From positions 868,001 to 932,000 of the forward strand of contig NZ_CP101509.1 of assembly GCF_024380015.1 (NCBI RefSeq): DNA of 64,000 nucleotides, given 5' to 3'. Of the stretch, positions 52,886-61,437 are shown one piece after another. The DNA comes from Photobacterium atrarenae (GTDB lineage Bacteria; Pseudomonadota; Gammaproteobacteria; Enterobacterales; Vibrionaceae). The notes under the pieces were generated by a model. The model was not told where the DNA came from. It made no database searches and saw only the letters and a program-made list of their open reading frames with translations. The translations under genes and the position numbers were made by a program. Each line of letters begins with the position of its first letter. Within the stretch, counting starts at the first letter, position 1.

Positions 52886-53560
52886 ATGAGTCATCAAACT
52901 GTATTTCAGCACTACTTTACCGAACAGGAAGAAAAGCGCCTGTTCAAAACCATCAAACACACCGACTGCATTTATGCCAAGCGGGATTATTACTGGATGT
53001 TACTGATGCGGGAGACCGCTGTTCGCCTGGGCGTATTGGCCGGGCCGGATCCGAAAAAGGCCAATAAGTACGACTTGCCGATGACGGGCCTGACAGTACT
53101 GGATGCCGAATTGAGCCTGGATGAAGGCTACCTGGTGTACGACAGCGCCAATACCAAAGGGCAGAAGAAGCACCCGGTATCCCTGAATAAATCAGCAACA
53201 GCGGCGTTGAAAGCGCTTCTCAACATTCATCGCCAGATGAGTGCGGGCTGGGATTGGGACATCCCCCGGGATGAACGCCCGCTTTTCCTCAGTCGTAACC
53301 GTCAGCGCATGAGCCGCCGGAGCTTTCAGCATCGCTTCAAACTCTGGTGCCGTGCCGCAGAAGTACCGGAAGGAACGCCCCACTGGCTACGTCATTGCTG
53401 GGCGAAACGCTACCTGGAGCGGTCGACAGCCCCGGATGCCCTGCGTCGTGTTCAGGCGGTATTGGGGCACTCTGATATCAAAACCACGGCGATTTACACC
53501 ATGCCCGACCGGGAGTCCATTGCATCGGCAATGCGGGAGGCGAGCACATGTTTGCACTAA
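52886..53560 (+). CDS. Short tyrosine recombinase, catalytic domain only
   Basis: 225 residues from an ATG with GAGGAGGT five bases upstream. It is a full tyrosine-recombinase catalytic domain: Arg in RETAVRLGVLAG, HWLRH, GHSDIKTTAIYT with the nucleophile Tyr. The N-terminal core-binding domain is missing, as in the FimB/FimE invertases. It is unlikely to be the att integrase; DNA inversion or resolution is a possible role. One of three tyrosine recombinases in the prophage. Confidence 0.78.
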   Translation: MSHQTVFQHYFTEQEEKRLFKTIKHTDCIYAKRDYYWMLLMRETAVRLGVLAGPDPKKANKYDLPMTGLTVLDAELSLDEGYLVYDSANTKGQKKHPVSLNKSATAALKALLNIHRQMSAGWDWDIPRDERPLFLSRNRQRMSRRSFQHRFKLWCRAAEVPEGTPHWLRHCWAKRYLERSTAPDALRRVQAVLGHSDIKTTAIYTMPDRESIASAMREASTCLH

Positions 53561-53763
53561 TGCTGGCCGCCCATAAGCCGGCGGCAACGCTGCGCCGGGG
53601 GGATGTCGTCAGCCTTTCCGGCAACCCTTACGACGCTGCACCTGTGGAATCGGTACAGGCGATGTTGGGCGGGAAAGTGCTGGTGAAACAGATTGGCTGT
53701 CACGAGCAGTTGATCGGCAGTGATAACCGTGTGGCGGTGTTTTGTGGCTGTAGAAGGAACTAA
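53548..53763 (+). CDS. Small early protein of unknown function
   Basis: 71 residues, overlapping the recombinase gene end, with GGGAGGCG upstream. It contains a beta-rich segment (LRRGDVVSLSGNPYDAAPVESV) of a kind seen in small SH3-like barrels. No family assigned. Confidence 0.5.
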   Translation: MFALMLAAHKPAATLRRGDVVSLSGNPYDAAPVESVQAMLGGKVLVKQIGCHEQLIGSDNRVAVFCGCRRN

Positions 53764-53765
53764 TC

Positions 53766-54074
53766 ATGGCAAAGCAACAATCTCTCACCGAAGTGATGTA
53801 TGACTTGCGCTGTAAGGCGTTGGCGGCAGCGCTTCGAAACCTCAATCATCATGTTTTTGGCAGCCGGGCGACAGACCGGGAAATTCATGAGTATGTCGCG
53901 AATGAACTTGGTATTCACCCGGGTGTCATCCGCAGTTGGCTGCGTCATGAAGGCGTTCCCCGGGAGCATGTAGCAGACATGCTGACCTTGCTGAATCAAC
54001 ACTCTGTGTGGGGACGCCACCAGATTCACCCAACCCGGGCCATTGCCGCGAATTATCTCGGGGGGCAGCTATGA
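53766..54074 (+). CDS. Small early protein, possible DNA-binding
   Basis: 102 residues. The segment ATDREIHEYVANELGIHPGVIRSWLRHEG, in part, could be a helix-turn-helix. It overlaps the next gene by four bases. Unassigned. Confidence 0.5.
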   Translation: MAKQQSLTEVMYDLRCKALAAALRNLNHHVFGSRATDREIHEYVANELGIHPGVIRSWLRHEGVPREHVADMLTLLNQHSVWGRHQIHPTRAIAANYLGGQL

Positions 54075-54370
54075 CAACTCAGATTTTTGCGTCCTGCATG
54101 TCTCAGGAGGCGCAGCACTGTTTGCTCAAGCTGGAACATCAGCTGGTTCGGCTGCAGGGCTTTATTTCTCTGCCTTCATTCGAGGGTGAGCATGCCGAAC
54201 AGCTGCAGCAGTGGCAGCAAGCCGGGCTTGTGAGTCTCGAAACGAACAGCCTGAGGGAAATGCCGCCGGAGTGGATTCAGCAGCGCGGTGTGACACATGG
54301 CTGTCAGATGAGTGACGAGCTCTGGAAGGCTTCAGCCTGTTTGCGTCGGATCCTGGCTCATGGCCTGTAA
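54071..54370 (+). CDS. Small early protein of unknown function
   Basis: 99 residues from the ATG at 54071, which overlaps the stop of the gene before. It is mostly helical and carries several cysteines. No domain recognised. Part of the replication operon. Confidence 0.5.
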   Translation: MTTQIFASCMSQEAQHCLLKLEHQLVRLQGFISLPSFEGEHAEQLQQWQQAGLVSLETNSLREMPPEWIQQRGVTHGCQMSDELWKASACLRRILAHGL

Positions 54371-54674
54371 GCCGCCAGACCCGAGCTGGCCCTGGCGAGG
54401 CTATCGGGACCCCGGATGGGCAGAGCCGTGTTTGTCCCGGCTGCAACCGCCCGGTGTGTCCCTCAGCCGGCTACAGCCGGAGAAGAAACGCATGGTGTGG
54501 CAACACATTCAAACTCAGCATCCGGATTTGGCTAGGTTACTGACATCTGGCGAGTTTGATGATTTGAAGCGCCAACTGACGGCGTACTTTGGCCCCGTCG
54601 AGATTGGGGTGAATTTGCAAGACATTGGAGGTTCGCTGTATGGCGTCCGCAGACAAACTAAAACGAGAAATTGA
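54360..54674 (+). CDS. Small early protein before the primase
   Basis: 104 residues from the ATG at 54360, overlapping the gene before; it ends 35 bases inside the primase gene. Pro/Trp-rich N-terminus, helical C-terminus. Unassigned. Confidence 0.45.
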   Translation: MACKPPDPSWPWRGYRDPGWAEPCLSRLQPPGVSLSRLQPEKKRMVWQHIQTQHPDLARLLTSGEFDDLKRQLTAYFGPVEIGVNLQDIGGSLYGVRRQTKTRN

Positions 54675-57399
54675 CCTGCACGACCTGGCTGAGCGCCTGG
54701 AAATGGAGCGTCCTGATCCGAATGGGAACTATCGGGCACCGGGCCGGGCGGACAAGCACCCGAGTGTGAGCATCTTTTTCGCCAAAGAGGCCGGCCACAT
54801 GATGTGGAAGGATCATACCTCGGGTGAGAAGGGCAGTTGTATAGACCTGGTGATCTACTGTGGTCGTGCTGATGATGCCAGTGCGGCGATGAAGTGGCTG
54901 CATGAGGAATTTGGTATTCCGGCGGATTCGCCCGATCAGCCGCAGCAAAAAGGAAAGCTGGAGTGGCTGACGGAGAAGCAGCTGGCCGTTGCCAATGATG
55001 CCCGGGCTTATCTGTTTGATGAGCGGAAAATTCCGGCGCCGGTGATTGATATGCTGCAAAAGCGCGGCGCTTTCGGGTTCAGTGACTGGACGAATCCGAA
55101 GAAGAACCCGGGTGAGATGGGGCATGGTGGCCCGGCTATTTCTTTCCCCGCCCGATGTGTGCTGAGCAAGCAGGTGATGGGGATCGACTACCGGTACTTT
55201 GACCCGGCATTAAACGGTGACTTGAAGACGAAAGCCCAGGGGGAGAAGCGCGGGTATCCCTATATTCCGGATCCAGTGGCGCTGAAGCGGGCCAAGACGG
55301 TCATTGTTGTGGAATCGCCGATTAATGCGATTTCGGCAATTGCCGCGTTTGACCCGCAAGGGGCGAACAAAGGTACAACAACGGCGATTGCAACCCGGGG
55401 CCTGGCCGTTGAAGACATTGATTGGCGTTTTTTGGTCGGGAAAAAGGTGGTGTGTTGTTTCGACAATGATCCACCGATTAAGGAAGGCCCTCGCAAAGGT
55501 CATCGCCCCGGGCCGGAGGCGGCATGGTTGGTTCATGAAGCATGTACTGCACTGAATATTCCTTGCTTTTTTGTTGATCAGGAAAAGACCAACTGGGAAG
55601 ACGTAAACGACCTGAATGATTATTTGCGTAAGCATGGAACGGAGGAAACAAAGCTGGCGTTACTGCGTTTAGAGCAGTGGTTGGTTTTCGGACAAAGTGG
55701 GGATTTCAAAATAGGGCGTTTCCAACGTGTGCCACTGCCATCGCATGATGCGAATGTGTATAGCTTATTCAGAACAAAACAAGACTTCACCAGTTATATA
55801 AAAGTTTCTCAGTCTGATGAAGGTGAAGAGCAAATTACTCCGCAAGACTTATGTGGATTCCGGGTGGCGAGCTTTAGCCGAATTACTATCTCAAGTGCGA
55901 GCTCTGTGATGACTGGAGACCATGATCAGAGTGAACAAACATTATTTTCGGCATCTATTCAGTCTCCAAGACACCAGAACACGCTCATCAGAAAAGTGTT
56001 TGAAGATGATCAGGTGCATAACATCGAGCTATGGAGAAAGTTGGGTGCCATTTTTCGACCTGCGCAATTCTCCAGAATGATTAATATCCTGGAGCGAACC
56101 GCGCATATTGGTGAAAGACATGTCGTGAATTTTGTTGGTCTTGCTTGGCTGAACGGTAAGCCAGTATATAACGAAGGGCCTGATTGTTATTTTACGAACC
56201 CAAAGCAGCAGTGTCCTTATTACAACTTACGGTTTATTAGTGGAACACCTGTCGACGGCAAAAGGGTCATAGAGGCCTATAGCAAAACATTTAAACAAAG
56301 TGCTGCGTTGTCTCTACTAGTTTGGGCTGTCGGGTGCCATATGAAAAATTTTCTTGGATTTTGGCCTCACTATACGCTTCAAGCGGATAAAGGTGCGGGT
56401 AAGTCCACTGTAATTAAGCGATTAGAAAGAACGATTGGATTTTCGATGCTTTCAAGCCAGAGCATAAAATCTGAATTTCGTTTATTGACTTCAGTAGGCC
56501 ACACATCGCACCCCATCGGTTGGGAAGAGATTAGCACTCAAGATCAAAAAGTTATTGATAGGGCTGTATCGATTCTTCAAGAAAGTTATCAGCATACACC
56601 AACAAAACGATCTTCCGATATGACCGAGTTCATCATCTCCGCGCCGGTTCTGTTAGCGGGTGAAGATGTGCCAGTCCAGAGCCTTCAGGGGAAGCTGGTT
56701 CGTTCGGATTTAACAAACAGAAAGGGCGAGTTACTACCGGATGATTTGCCCCGATTTCCAGTGAAAGAGTGGATTCAATTCTTAACCACTTTTTCCCGCA
56801 AGCAAATAAAAGAGAGCTTCAGAGAGTGTAATGAATTCCTCCAGTCTAAGCGCAGTTCAGTGAACAGTGACAGCACCGCAGAGCGCATGATTGAAAACTA
56901 TACCTGTGTGTTACTGGCCTGGAAGCTATTGTGTGAATTTACCGGACTGCCGTCTAAATACGGGAAGTTTGTTTCTCATCTCGTGACGGAAATGAATACG
57001 CATGTGAGTGAAACCAATGCAACCCGAGAGCCCTGGGTATGGATTCTTCATGTGATTCTGGGCGAAATCGACTCCGGGCAGTTCCGTTACCCGTATGTAT
57101 TCGACTGGATTGATGGCGAGTTGTGCTTGCTGATTCGGACCAGCCATATGATGCAGCAGCTCAGCCAGACACCGGCCCTAAAGCAGACGTTTGACAGCTT
57201 ACCTGTTAAATCTGATCGGGTGCTCAAACGCCAACTGAAGAATGCCGGTGTGATCCTCAAAGAACCCTGCGAGAAAACAATTAATACAAGGCGAGTCTCG
57301 AACTTGATTGCTTTAGGTGTCGAGAACCTCAGGGAGTTCGGCTTGTACCCAGCGATTCCGGAGGATGTTCAAGAGAGAGAAGTTAACCAGAGGAGATGA
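54640..57399 (+). CDS. Primase-helicase fusion protein
   Basis: 919 residues from the ATG at 54640 (GGAGG upstream). The N-terminal part has a primase CHC2-like layout (YRAPGRADKHPSVSI; CIDLV) but without the zinc cysteines. A Toprim-type core (KTVIVVESPINAISAIAA, CCFDNDPP) follows at about 215-300. The C-terminal half is a P-loop helicase-like ATPase (ADKGAGKSTVIKR, GWEEISTQDQK). It makes primers and unwinds DNA for phage replication. The middle (about 55700-56850) is AT-rich, unlike both ends. Confidence 0.85.
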   Translation: MASADKLKREIDLHDLAERLEMERPDPNGNYRAPGRADKHPSVSIFFAKEAGHMMWKDHTSGEKGSCIDLVIYCGRADDASAAMKWLHEEFGIPADSPDQPQQKGKLEWLTEKQLAVANDARAYLFDERKIPAPVIDMLQKRGAFGFSDWTNPKKNPGEMGHGGPAISFPARCVLSKQVMGIDYRYFDPALNGDLKTKAQGEKRGYPYIPDPVALKRAKTVIVVESPINAISAIAAFDPQGANKGTTTAIATRGLAVEDIDWRFLVGKKVVCCFDNDPPIKEGPRKGHRPGPEAAWLVHEACTALNIPCFFVDQEKTNWEDVNDLNDYLRKHGTEETKLALLRLEQWLVFGQSGDFKIGRFQRVPLPSHDANVYSLFRTKQDFTSYIKVSQSDEGEEQITPQDLCGFRVASFSRITISSASSVMTGDHDQSEQTLFSASIQSPRHQNTLIRKVFEDDQVHNIELWRKLGAIFRPAQFSRMINILERTAHIGERHVVNFVGLAWLNGKPVYNEGPDCYFTNPKQQCPYYNLRFISGTPVDGKRVIEAYSKTFKQSAALSLLVWAVGCHMKNFLGFWPHYTLQADKGAGKSTVIKRLERTIGFSMLSSQSIKSEFRLLTSVGHTSHPIGWEEISTQDQKVIDRAVSILQESYQHTPTKRSSDMTEFIISAPVLLAGEDVPVQSLQGKLVRSDLTNRKGELLPDDLPRFPVKEWIQFLTTFSRKQIKESFRECNEFLQSKRSSVNSDSTAERMIENYTCVLLAWKLLCEFTGLPSKYGKFVSHLVTEMNTHVSETNATREPWVWILHVILGEIDSGQFRYPYVFDWIDGELCLLIRTSHMMQQLSQTPALKQTFDSLPVKSDRVLKRQLKNAGVILKEPCEKTINTRRVSNLIALGVENLREFGLYPAIPEDVQEREVNQRR

Positions 57400-57401
57400 C
57401 C

Positions 57402-57638
57402 ATGAAGAACCAGTTAATTGACCTGAATAACCATTTATTTGAACAACTGGAACGGCTGAATGATGAGAGTTTGAATGGTGACCGACTCAGCCAGGAAATA
57501 GAGCGAAGCAAAGCAATTTCCCAGGTATCAAATCAGATCATTCAAAACGCATCGCTGTCGTTACAAGGGGAGAAGTTCAAGGCTGAATATGCAGGGAAAT
57601 ACAGCGTTCCAATGATGGAGGATAAACGTCATGCCTAA
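57402..57638 (+). CDS. Small coiled early protein
   Basis: 78 residues from the ATG at 57402; AGAGGAG lies just upstream. Helical, with LNNHLFEQLERLNDE and QEIERSKAISQVSNQ. It overlaps the HNH gene by eight bases. No family assigned. Confidence 0.5.
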   Translation: MKNQLIDLNNHLFEQLERLNDESLNGDRLSQEIERSKAISQVSNQIIQNASLSLQGEKFKAEYAGKYSVPMMEDKRHA

Positions 57639-58260
57639 AGGAATCTGTCACAAGTATACCGAGGATCAAAGGCGTTTCTTGGCAGAAAACCGTGACCTTC
57701 CACGTCAAGAGTTAACGGATCAATTTAATCAGCGTTTTGGCACATGCCTGGCTGCTACTGCGATCAAAAGTTATTGCAAGCGTCATGGGTTGAAAACTGG
57801 CAGAAGCGGTCAGATCGCGCAAGGTAATGTGCCCTGGAATAAAGGGAAAAAAGGGCTGTATAAGGGAAGCTGCACCAGTTTTAAAAAAGGTCATACTCCC
57901 GCGAACCTCAAGCCGATAGGACATGAGCGAATTTGTTCCAAAGACGGATATGTTTTGGTCAAAGTTGCGGAGCCTGATCCATATACGAATGCCCCAACAA
58001 GATATCGACCAAAGCACATTATTGAGTGGGAGAACCACCACGGCCCGGTACCCGATGGCCATGTTATTCGCTTCAAGGACGGTGTGAATACGCATTGGTG
58101 GGTATCGAATCTTGAATGTGTCAGCAAGCCTGTGAATTTAAGAGCGAATCAAAACAAGGTACATGAGCTGCCACCTGAGCTGAAGCCGACCGGAATGATG
58201 TTATCCAAACTGGAAGTCGCCACATTTGACGCAATGAAAAACAACAAACGGAGAGCGTAA
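57631..58260 (+). CDS. HNH endonuclease
   Basis: 209 residues. The C-terminal catalytic part reads KHIIEWENHHGPVPDGHVIRFKDG in part, then NTHWWVSNLECVS, the HNH pattern (His-His, His, Asn). The N-terminal half is basic and helical, likely DNA-binding. Phage HNH proteins act in packaging, homing or host DNA attack; here it lies in the replication operon, away from terminase. Confidence 0.82.
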   Translation: MPKGICHKYTEDQRRFLAENRDLPRQELTDQFNQRFGTCLAATAIKSYCKRHGLKTGRSGQIAQGNVPWNKGKKGLYKGSCTSFKKGHTPANLKPIGHERICSKDGYVLVKVAEPDPYTNAPTRYRPKHIIEWENHHGPVPDGHVIRFKDGVNTHWWVSNLECVSKPVNLRANQNKVHELPPELKPTGMMLSKLEVATFDAMKNNKRRA

Positions 58261-58766
58261 TGAAAAACCCTTTATCAAACCTGCAAGTGATCTTGCTCAG
58301 CCTTCTGTCAGAAGAGGCCATGACTGGTTACGACCTGAATAAACAAACTGCAGCTTACGGTTGGAGTGCCAGTCATCAGCAAATATACCGTGAGTTGAAT
58401 CTGATGGAGTCCAAGGGATATGTCACTTTCGAGCTGGTACCTCAAGAGGGGAAGCCGGACAAGAAGGTCTATACGGTTAGCGATTGTGGCCGGGATCTGC
58501 TTTCTCTGGTTGCAGAGGCGACAAGCCCGTCAGTACCCAAGTGGCAAGATGAGGCTGGGGCCATGGTTTTCAGTAAACATGCCAACTTTTTCTTCGCCTA
58601 TATCACACAGCTGAGCGATGAAATGATCCGCCTTGACCAGGTGAGGGACTCCATGCTTCCAGAAGCTCGATTGCTGCTCAATCGCCGTCGGCAGCACTTG
58701 CAAGCAGACATCGATTGGTGCAACCAGGTTATCGAAAAATTTACACCAATGAGCCAAACCGCATAG
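58260..58766 (+). CDS. PadR-family regulator resembling vibrio AphA
   Basis: 168 residues, starting in the stop of the HNH gene. The winged-helix N-terminus holds TGYDLNKQ, then SHQQIYRELNLMESKGYV and PQEGKPDKKVYTVSDCGRD, very like the corresponding AphA segments (SHQQVYRELNKM; PQEGKPDRKVY). A C-terminal dimerisation coil follows. AphA is the low-density quorum-sensing regulator of vibrios; a phage copy could bind related sites or poison AphA by mixed dimers. Similarity is from memory, not from a search. Confidence 0.7.
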   Translation: MKNPLSNLQVILLSLLSEEAMTGYDLNKQTAAYGWSASHQQIYRELNLMESKGYVTFELVPQEGKPDKKVYTVSDCGRDLLSLVAEATSPSVPKWQDEAGAMVFSKHANFFFAYITQLSDEMIRLDQVRDSMLPEARLLLNRRRQHLQADIDWCNQVIEKFTPMSQTA

Positions 58767-58773
58767 GAGATAC

Positions 58774-59025
58774 ATGATGGCTAGTAAGAATAAACCACTG
58801 AACTATATCGCCAAGATGATTGTTGAAGTCTACGAAGAGGCCGGGCTGGATCAGCCCTACATTGAAGGGAAGAAAACGGTGATGCGTCACCATGATACGA
58901 AATACGAGACGTTGGCCAGCGCCATCAACCTGGATGCCGGGAACCGGAAACGTCTGGCGACAAAGCTGGGTATCTCATCGCTGCATTTGGATGTGACGGT
59001 GAAGGTGCTCAATCACAATATTTAA
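58774..59025 (+). CDS. Small early protein of unknown function
   Basis: 83 residues, AGGAGA upstream. It contains VYEEAGLDQPYIEGKKTVMRHH, in part, and a C-terminal KLGISSLHLDV. No family recognised. It is eight bases after the PadR-like gene, in the same operon. Confidence 0.5.
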   Translation: MMASKNKPLNYIAKMIVEVYEEAGLDQPYIEGKKTVMRHHDTKYETLASAINLDAGNRKRLATKLGISSLHLDVTVKVLNHNI

Positions 59026-59074
59026 AACGTCCTCAATTTTGAGGGGGTTGGGAATACCTGAGAAGGAACAGACA

Positions 59075-59608
59075 ATGAAAGATCAAACACCAGTACCAAC
59101 ACCCACGCTTGAAGTGGTTGATGGAAAAGTGATGACCACTTCGCTCGTGGTTGCTGAGTTTTTTGGAAAACGCCATGCAGATGTCATCCGAGCTGTTCGA
59201 AACCTAGAGTGCTCTGATGAATTTAACCAACGCAATTTTGCGTCCGTTAAGTACAAAGATGGCAAGGGTGAAGAGCGTGATATGTTCCGCATGACAAAAA
59301 ACGGTTTTGTGTTTTTGGTCATGGGCTTTACAGGCAAGTTGGCCGCTGAATTCAAAGAAGCTTATATCCTTGAGTTTGACCGCATGAAAGAAGAGCTATC
59401 AAACAAATCTTTGCCGTTTTGGGACAAAGCCGCGCTGCTACCTCATGATAAGTTTCTGGAGAAAATGGTAACGGAAGCAGGGAAGGGGAATAAATACGCC
59501 AAGGAAATCTTGAAGTTACAGTACAACGTTACATTGAAGCCACCTGCACAAGTGCGTTGTTATGAATGCGGTGCGCCCGTGAATGTAGACGGTTCATTTT
59601 CGTTGTAG
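59075..59608 (+). CDS. Rha-family phage regulatory protein
   Basis: 177 residues from the ATG at 59075 (GAAGGAACAG upstream; an earlier frame start is less likely). N-terminal Rha domain with VVAEFFGKRHADVIRAVRNL, then MTKNGFVFLVMGFTGKLAAEFKE, in part. Members act as anti-repressors or regulators in lambdoid phages. A C-terminal CYECGAP looks like a half zinc ribbon. Confidence 0.8.
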   Translation: MKDQTPVPTPTLEVVDGKVMTTSLVVAEFFGKRHADVIRAVRNLECSDEFNQRNFASVKYKDGKGEERDMFRMTKNGFVFLVMGFTGKLAAEFKEAYILEFDRMKEELSNKSLPFWDKAALLPHDKFLEKMVTEAGKGNKYAKEILKLQYNVTLKPPAQVRCYECGAPVNVDGSFSL

Positions 59609-59932
59609 AAAGCAAAACTATGCTTTCGGCTCACACAGCTACCCCCGCCCATGGGGGTAGCAACCAGGCTCAGATTGCTGAGGCAACAGCAGATATGAGG
59701 CACAGTATGGCAAAGTTCAATCACACCCCAAAACGCTCAAATGCGGTGCAGAGGGCTACTCAAAGTGGTGATCCACAGGTTAGATCAGAAGACAGAACGC
59801 GAAATTTAAGAAACTCATGGACTGTAACATTATGTTTTAAATATGTTTTATGGCCCCTTCCACAGGTCCACGGGTTATTTCGGATCCCTGTCCCCCTGGC
59901 TTCCTTTTTTCCTGGCTCTGGAGGGGATCAAC
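59609..59932. other. Gap between the Rha and excisionase genes, with a strong hairpin
   Basis: No supported gene; a frame (59566-59943) overlaps Rha and looks unlike protein. A nine-base-pair stem GCTACCCCC / GGGGGTAGC (59638-59646 and 59653-59661) lies 30 bases after the Rha stop, without a T-run, so it is not a standard terminator. A short repeat shared with 52279 overlaps its 5' side. Confidence 0.45.
59618..59637. repeat. Short repeat shared with 52279-52298
   Basis: Second copy of the 20-base box (18 identical), immediately before a GC-rich hairpin at 59638. Confidence 0.5.
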
Positions 59933-60127
59933 ATGCTTATTAAACTGAGCGAATGGCGTAGAACACGATTCCCTGAAGGGCAAGCACCGGATGTTCGGGT
60001 TTGTCGTAGGGAAATCGATTTGGGTACGTTGCCAGGGAAGCGGATCGGTCGTTCATATTATGTGGATGTTGATCAAGAAAGACTCTCCTCCGGAGATGAC
60101 TTACTCGATGATCTGATGAACCACTAG
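59933..60127 (+). CDS. xis: Excisionase
   Basis: 64 residues from the ATG at 59933 (GAGGGG seven bases upstream). The pattern MLIKLSEWRRTRFP...VRVCRREIDLGTLPGKRIGRSYYVD, given in part, matches small winged-helix Xis proteins, with the GRxYxV end of the wing. It directs integrase to excise the prophage. The gene ends 15 bases before the integrase start. Confidence 0.78.
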   Translation: MLIKLSEWRRTRFPEGQAPDVRVCRREIDLGTLPGKRIGRSYYVDVDQERLSSGDDLLDDLMNH

Positions 60128-60142
60128 TCCCAAGAGGTGTCC

Positions 60143-61300
60143 GTGCCACGTCCCCGAAATAAAGCCAATAGAGACCTGCCTGAAGGTCTCTATTTCAAAG
60201 GTAAAAAGGGCTATGTCTTCCGCCGAATCGATGATACATGGAAGTCTTTAGGCCATAACAAAGCAAGAGCCGTCTCTCTGGCTCGACGTTACAACGATAC
60301 CTACCGTATCGATCCGGAACTATCTCACGGTATTCGCTCGACCAGCCATGGCCGGAAGACGTTGAAGCCTATGTCGGTCTTCTTTTCCCGAGTGTCGAAA
60401 CGCTATTTCGAAGAAGAAAAGCCGTCCAAGAGCACATATGAGTTGTTTCAGCGCCGCCTGGTGAAGCTGGATAAAGCGTTGGGCCAGAAGTATGGCCCTG
60501 AGATTGATTTGGAGGCGGTGAACCAGGTTCTGGAGTTACATGGCGCCAGTGGCCCGTTCGCTTACAACCGCTGGATTTCCTTTATGACGAAGGTGTTTGA
60601 CTATGCGGTCGATGAGAGCATCATGAACGATAACCCGGCGCGCAGAAAGAAACGAAAGCCGTATCATGACAAAAAGCGCAAGCGGATGACGATGGATGAT
60701 TTCAATGCGGTTTATCGTGTCGCGCCGGTCTGGATGAAGGTTGCGATGCTATTGGCCCTGGAAAGCACCCATGCCTCAAACGAGATCTGCAACATTCGAT
60801 ACGACGATATTGAGATGCTGGCAGAGCCGCAGCAAGAGGATGGTTTGCTGGTTTACGGCTATCTGAAAATCCATCGTCAAAAGGTGAAGAAGCATGAAAG
60901 CAGTCGTGTGCGGATTCCCGTTACATCGTCACTCTTGAAGATTATTGAGCAAAGCCGGGATGAAATAGTCTCACCGTACGTTGTTCATCGCCGACCACTC
61001 AGGAACTTTAGAAACCGGTGTGATGATCTCACCAAGGTGAACCCCAAATTCTTGAGTGAAAAGTTCTCGTATTACCGGGACCAGGCGAAGGTGAAAAGTG
61101 AGCTTCCCAAGCAGGAAAGGCCGACCTTTCATGAGATACGAGGCCTGAGTATTCACCTTTACGACAAAGCCGGCTACGACCCGCAGAGAAGGGCTGCACA
61201 CTCAAACCCAAACACCACGAGTATCTATAAATCCGGGCATGTTCAGTGGGTCACGGTAGCAGCTGCAGAGCTGGGTATTTGGGACGCGGTTCCAAAATAG
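60143..61300 (+). CDS. int: Lambda-type tyrosine integrase
   Basis: 385 residues. The start is put at GTG 60143 because AAGAGG at 60132-60137 gives normal spacing; this yields MPRPRNKANRDLPEGLY, the lambda Int arm-binding N-terminus. Core-binding domain at about 75-170, catalytic domain from 180: HEIRGLSIHLY and AHSNPNTTSIYKS with the nucleophile Tyr. The box-I Arg is not evident; the region reads LALESTHASNEICNIRYDD, where Arg-I phages have TGxR. It lies next to attR and its 3' end overlaps an arm-type site. Confidence 0.85.
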   Translation: MPRPRNKANRDLPEGLYFKGKKGYVFRRIDDTWKSLGHNKARAVSLARRYNDTYRIDPELSHGIRSTSHGRKTLKPMSVFFSRVSKRYFEEEKPSKSTYELFQRRLVKLDKALGQKYGPEIDLEAVNQVLELHGASGPFAYNRWISFMTKVFDYAVDESIMNDNPARRKKRKPYHDKKRKRMTMDDFNAVYRVAPVWMKVAMLLALESTHASNEICNIRYDDIEMLAEPQQEDGLLVYGYLKIHRQKVKKHESSRVRIPVTSSLLKIIEQSRDEIVSPYVVHRRPLRNFRNRCDDLTKVNPKFLSEKFSYYRDQAKVKSELPKQERPTFHEIRGLSIHLYDKAGYDPQRRAAHSNPNTTSIYKSGHVQWVTVAAAELGIWDAVPK

Positions 61301-61321
61301 TTTTGGAACCATTTTGGAACC
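61288..61321. repeat. Putative integrase arm-type sites, right side
   Basis: Three copies of TTTTGGAACC: one inverted at 61288-61297, overlapping the integrase stop, and two direct at 61301-61310 and 61312-61321. Confidence 0.6.
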
Positions 61322-61437
61322 GCGATTAGGGATATGGGTTCGTGTTGTTGTGATGATTGTTTGGAAGTGGTTTAAAATCAGTGCCTTACATGGGTTCATT
61401 TTAGTTCGAGCGCCAACCTTCAAGCGGTTGGCCCCGA

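Noticed and set aside
59566..59943. Plus-strand frame overlapping Rha and Xis
   Set aside because: Begins inside Rha in another frame, crosses a strong hairpin, and has no ribosome site or domain.
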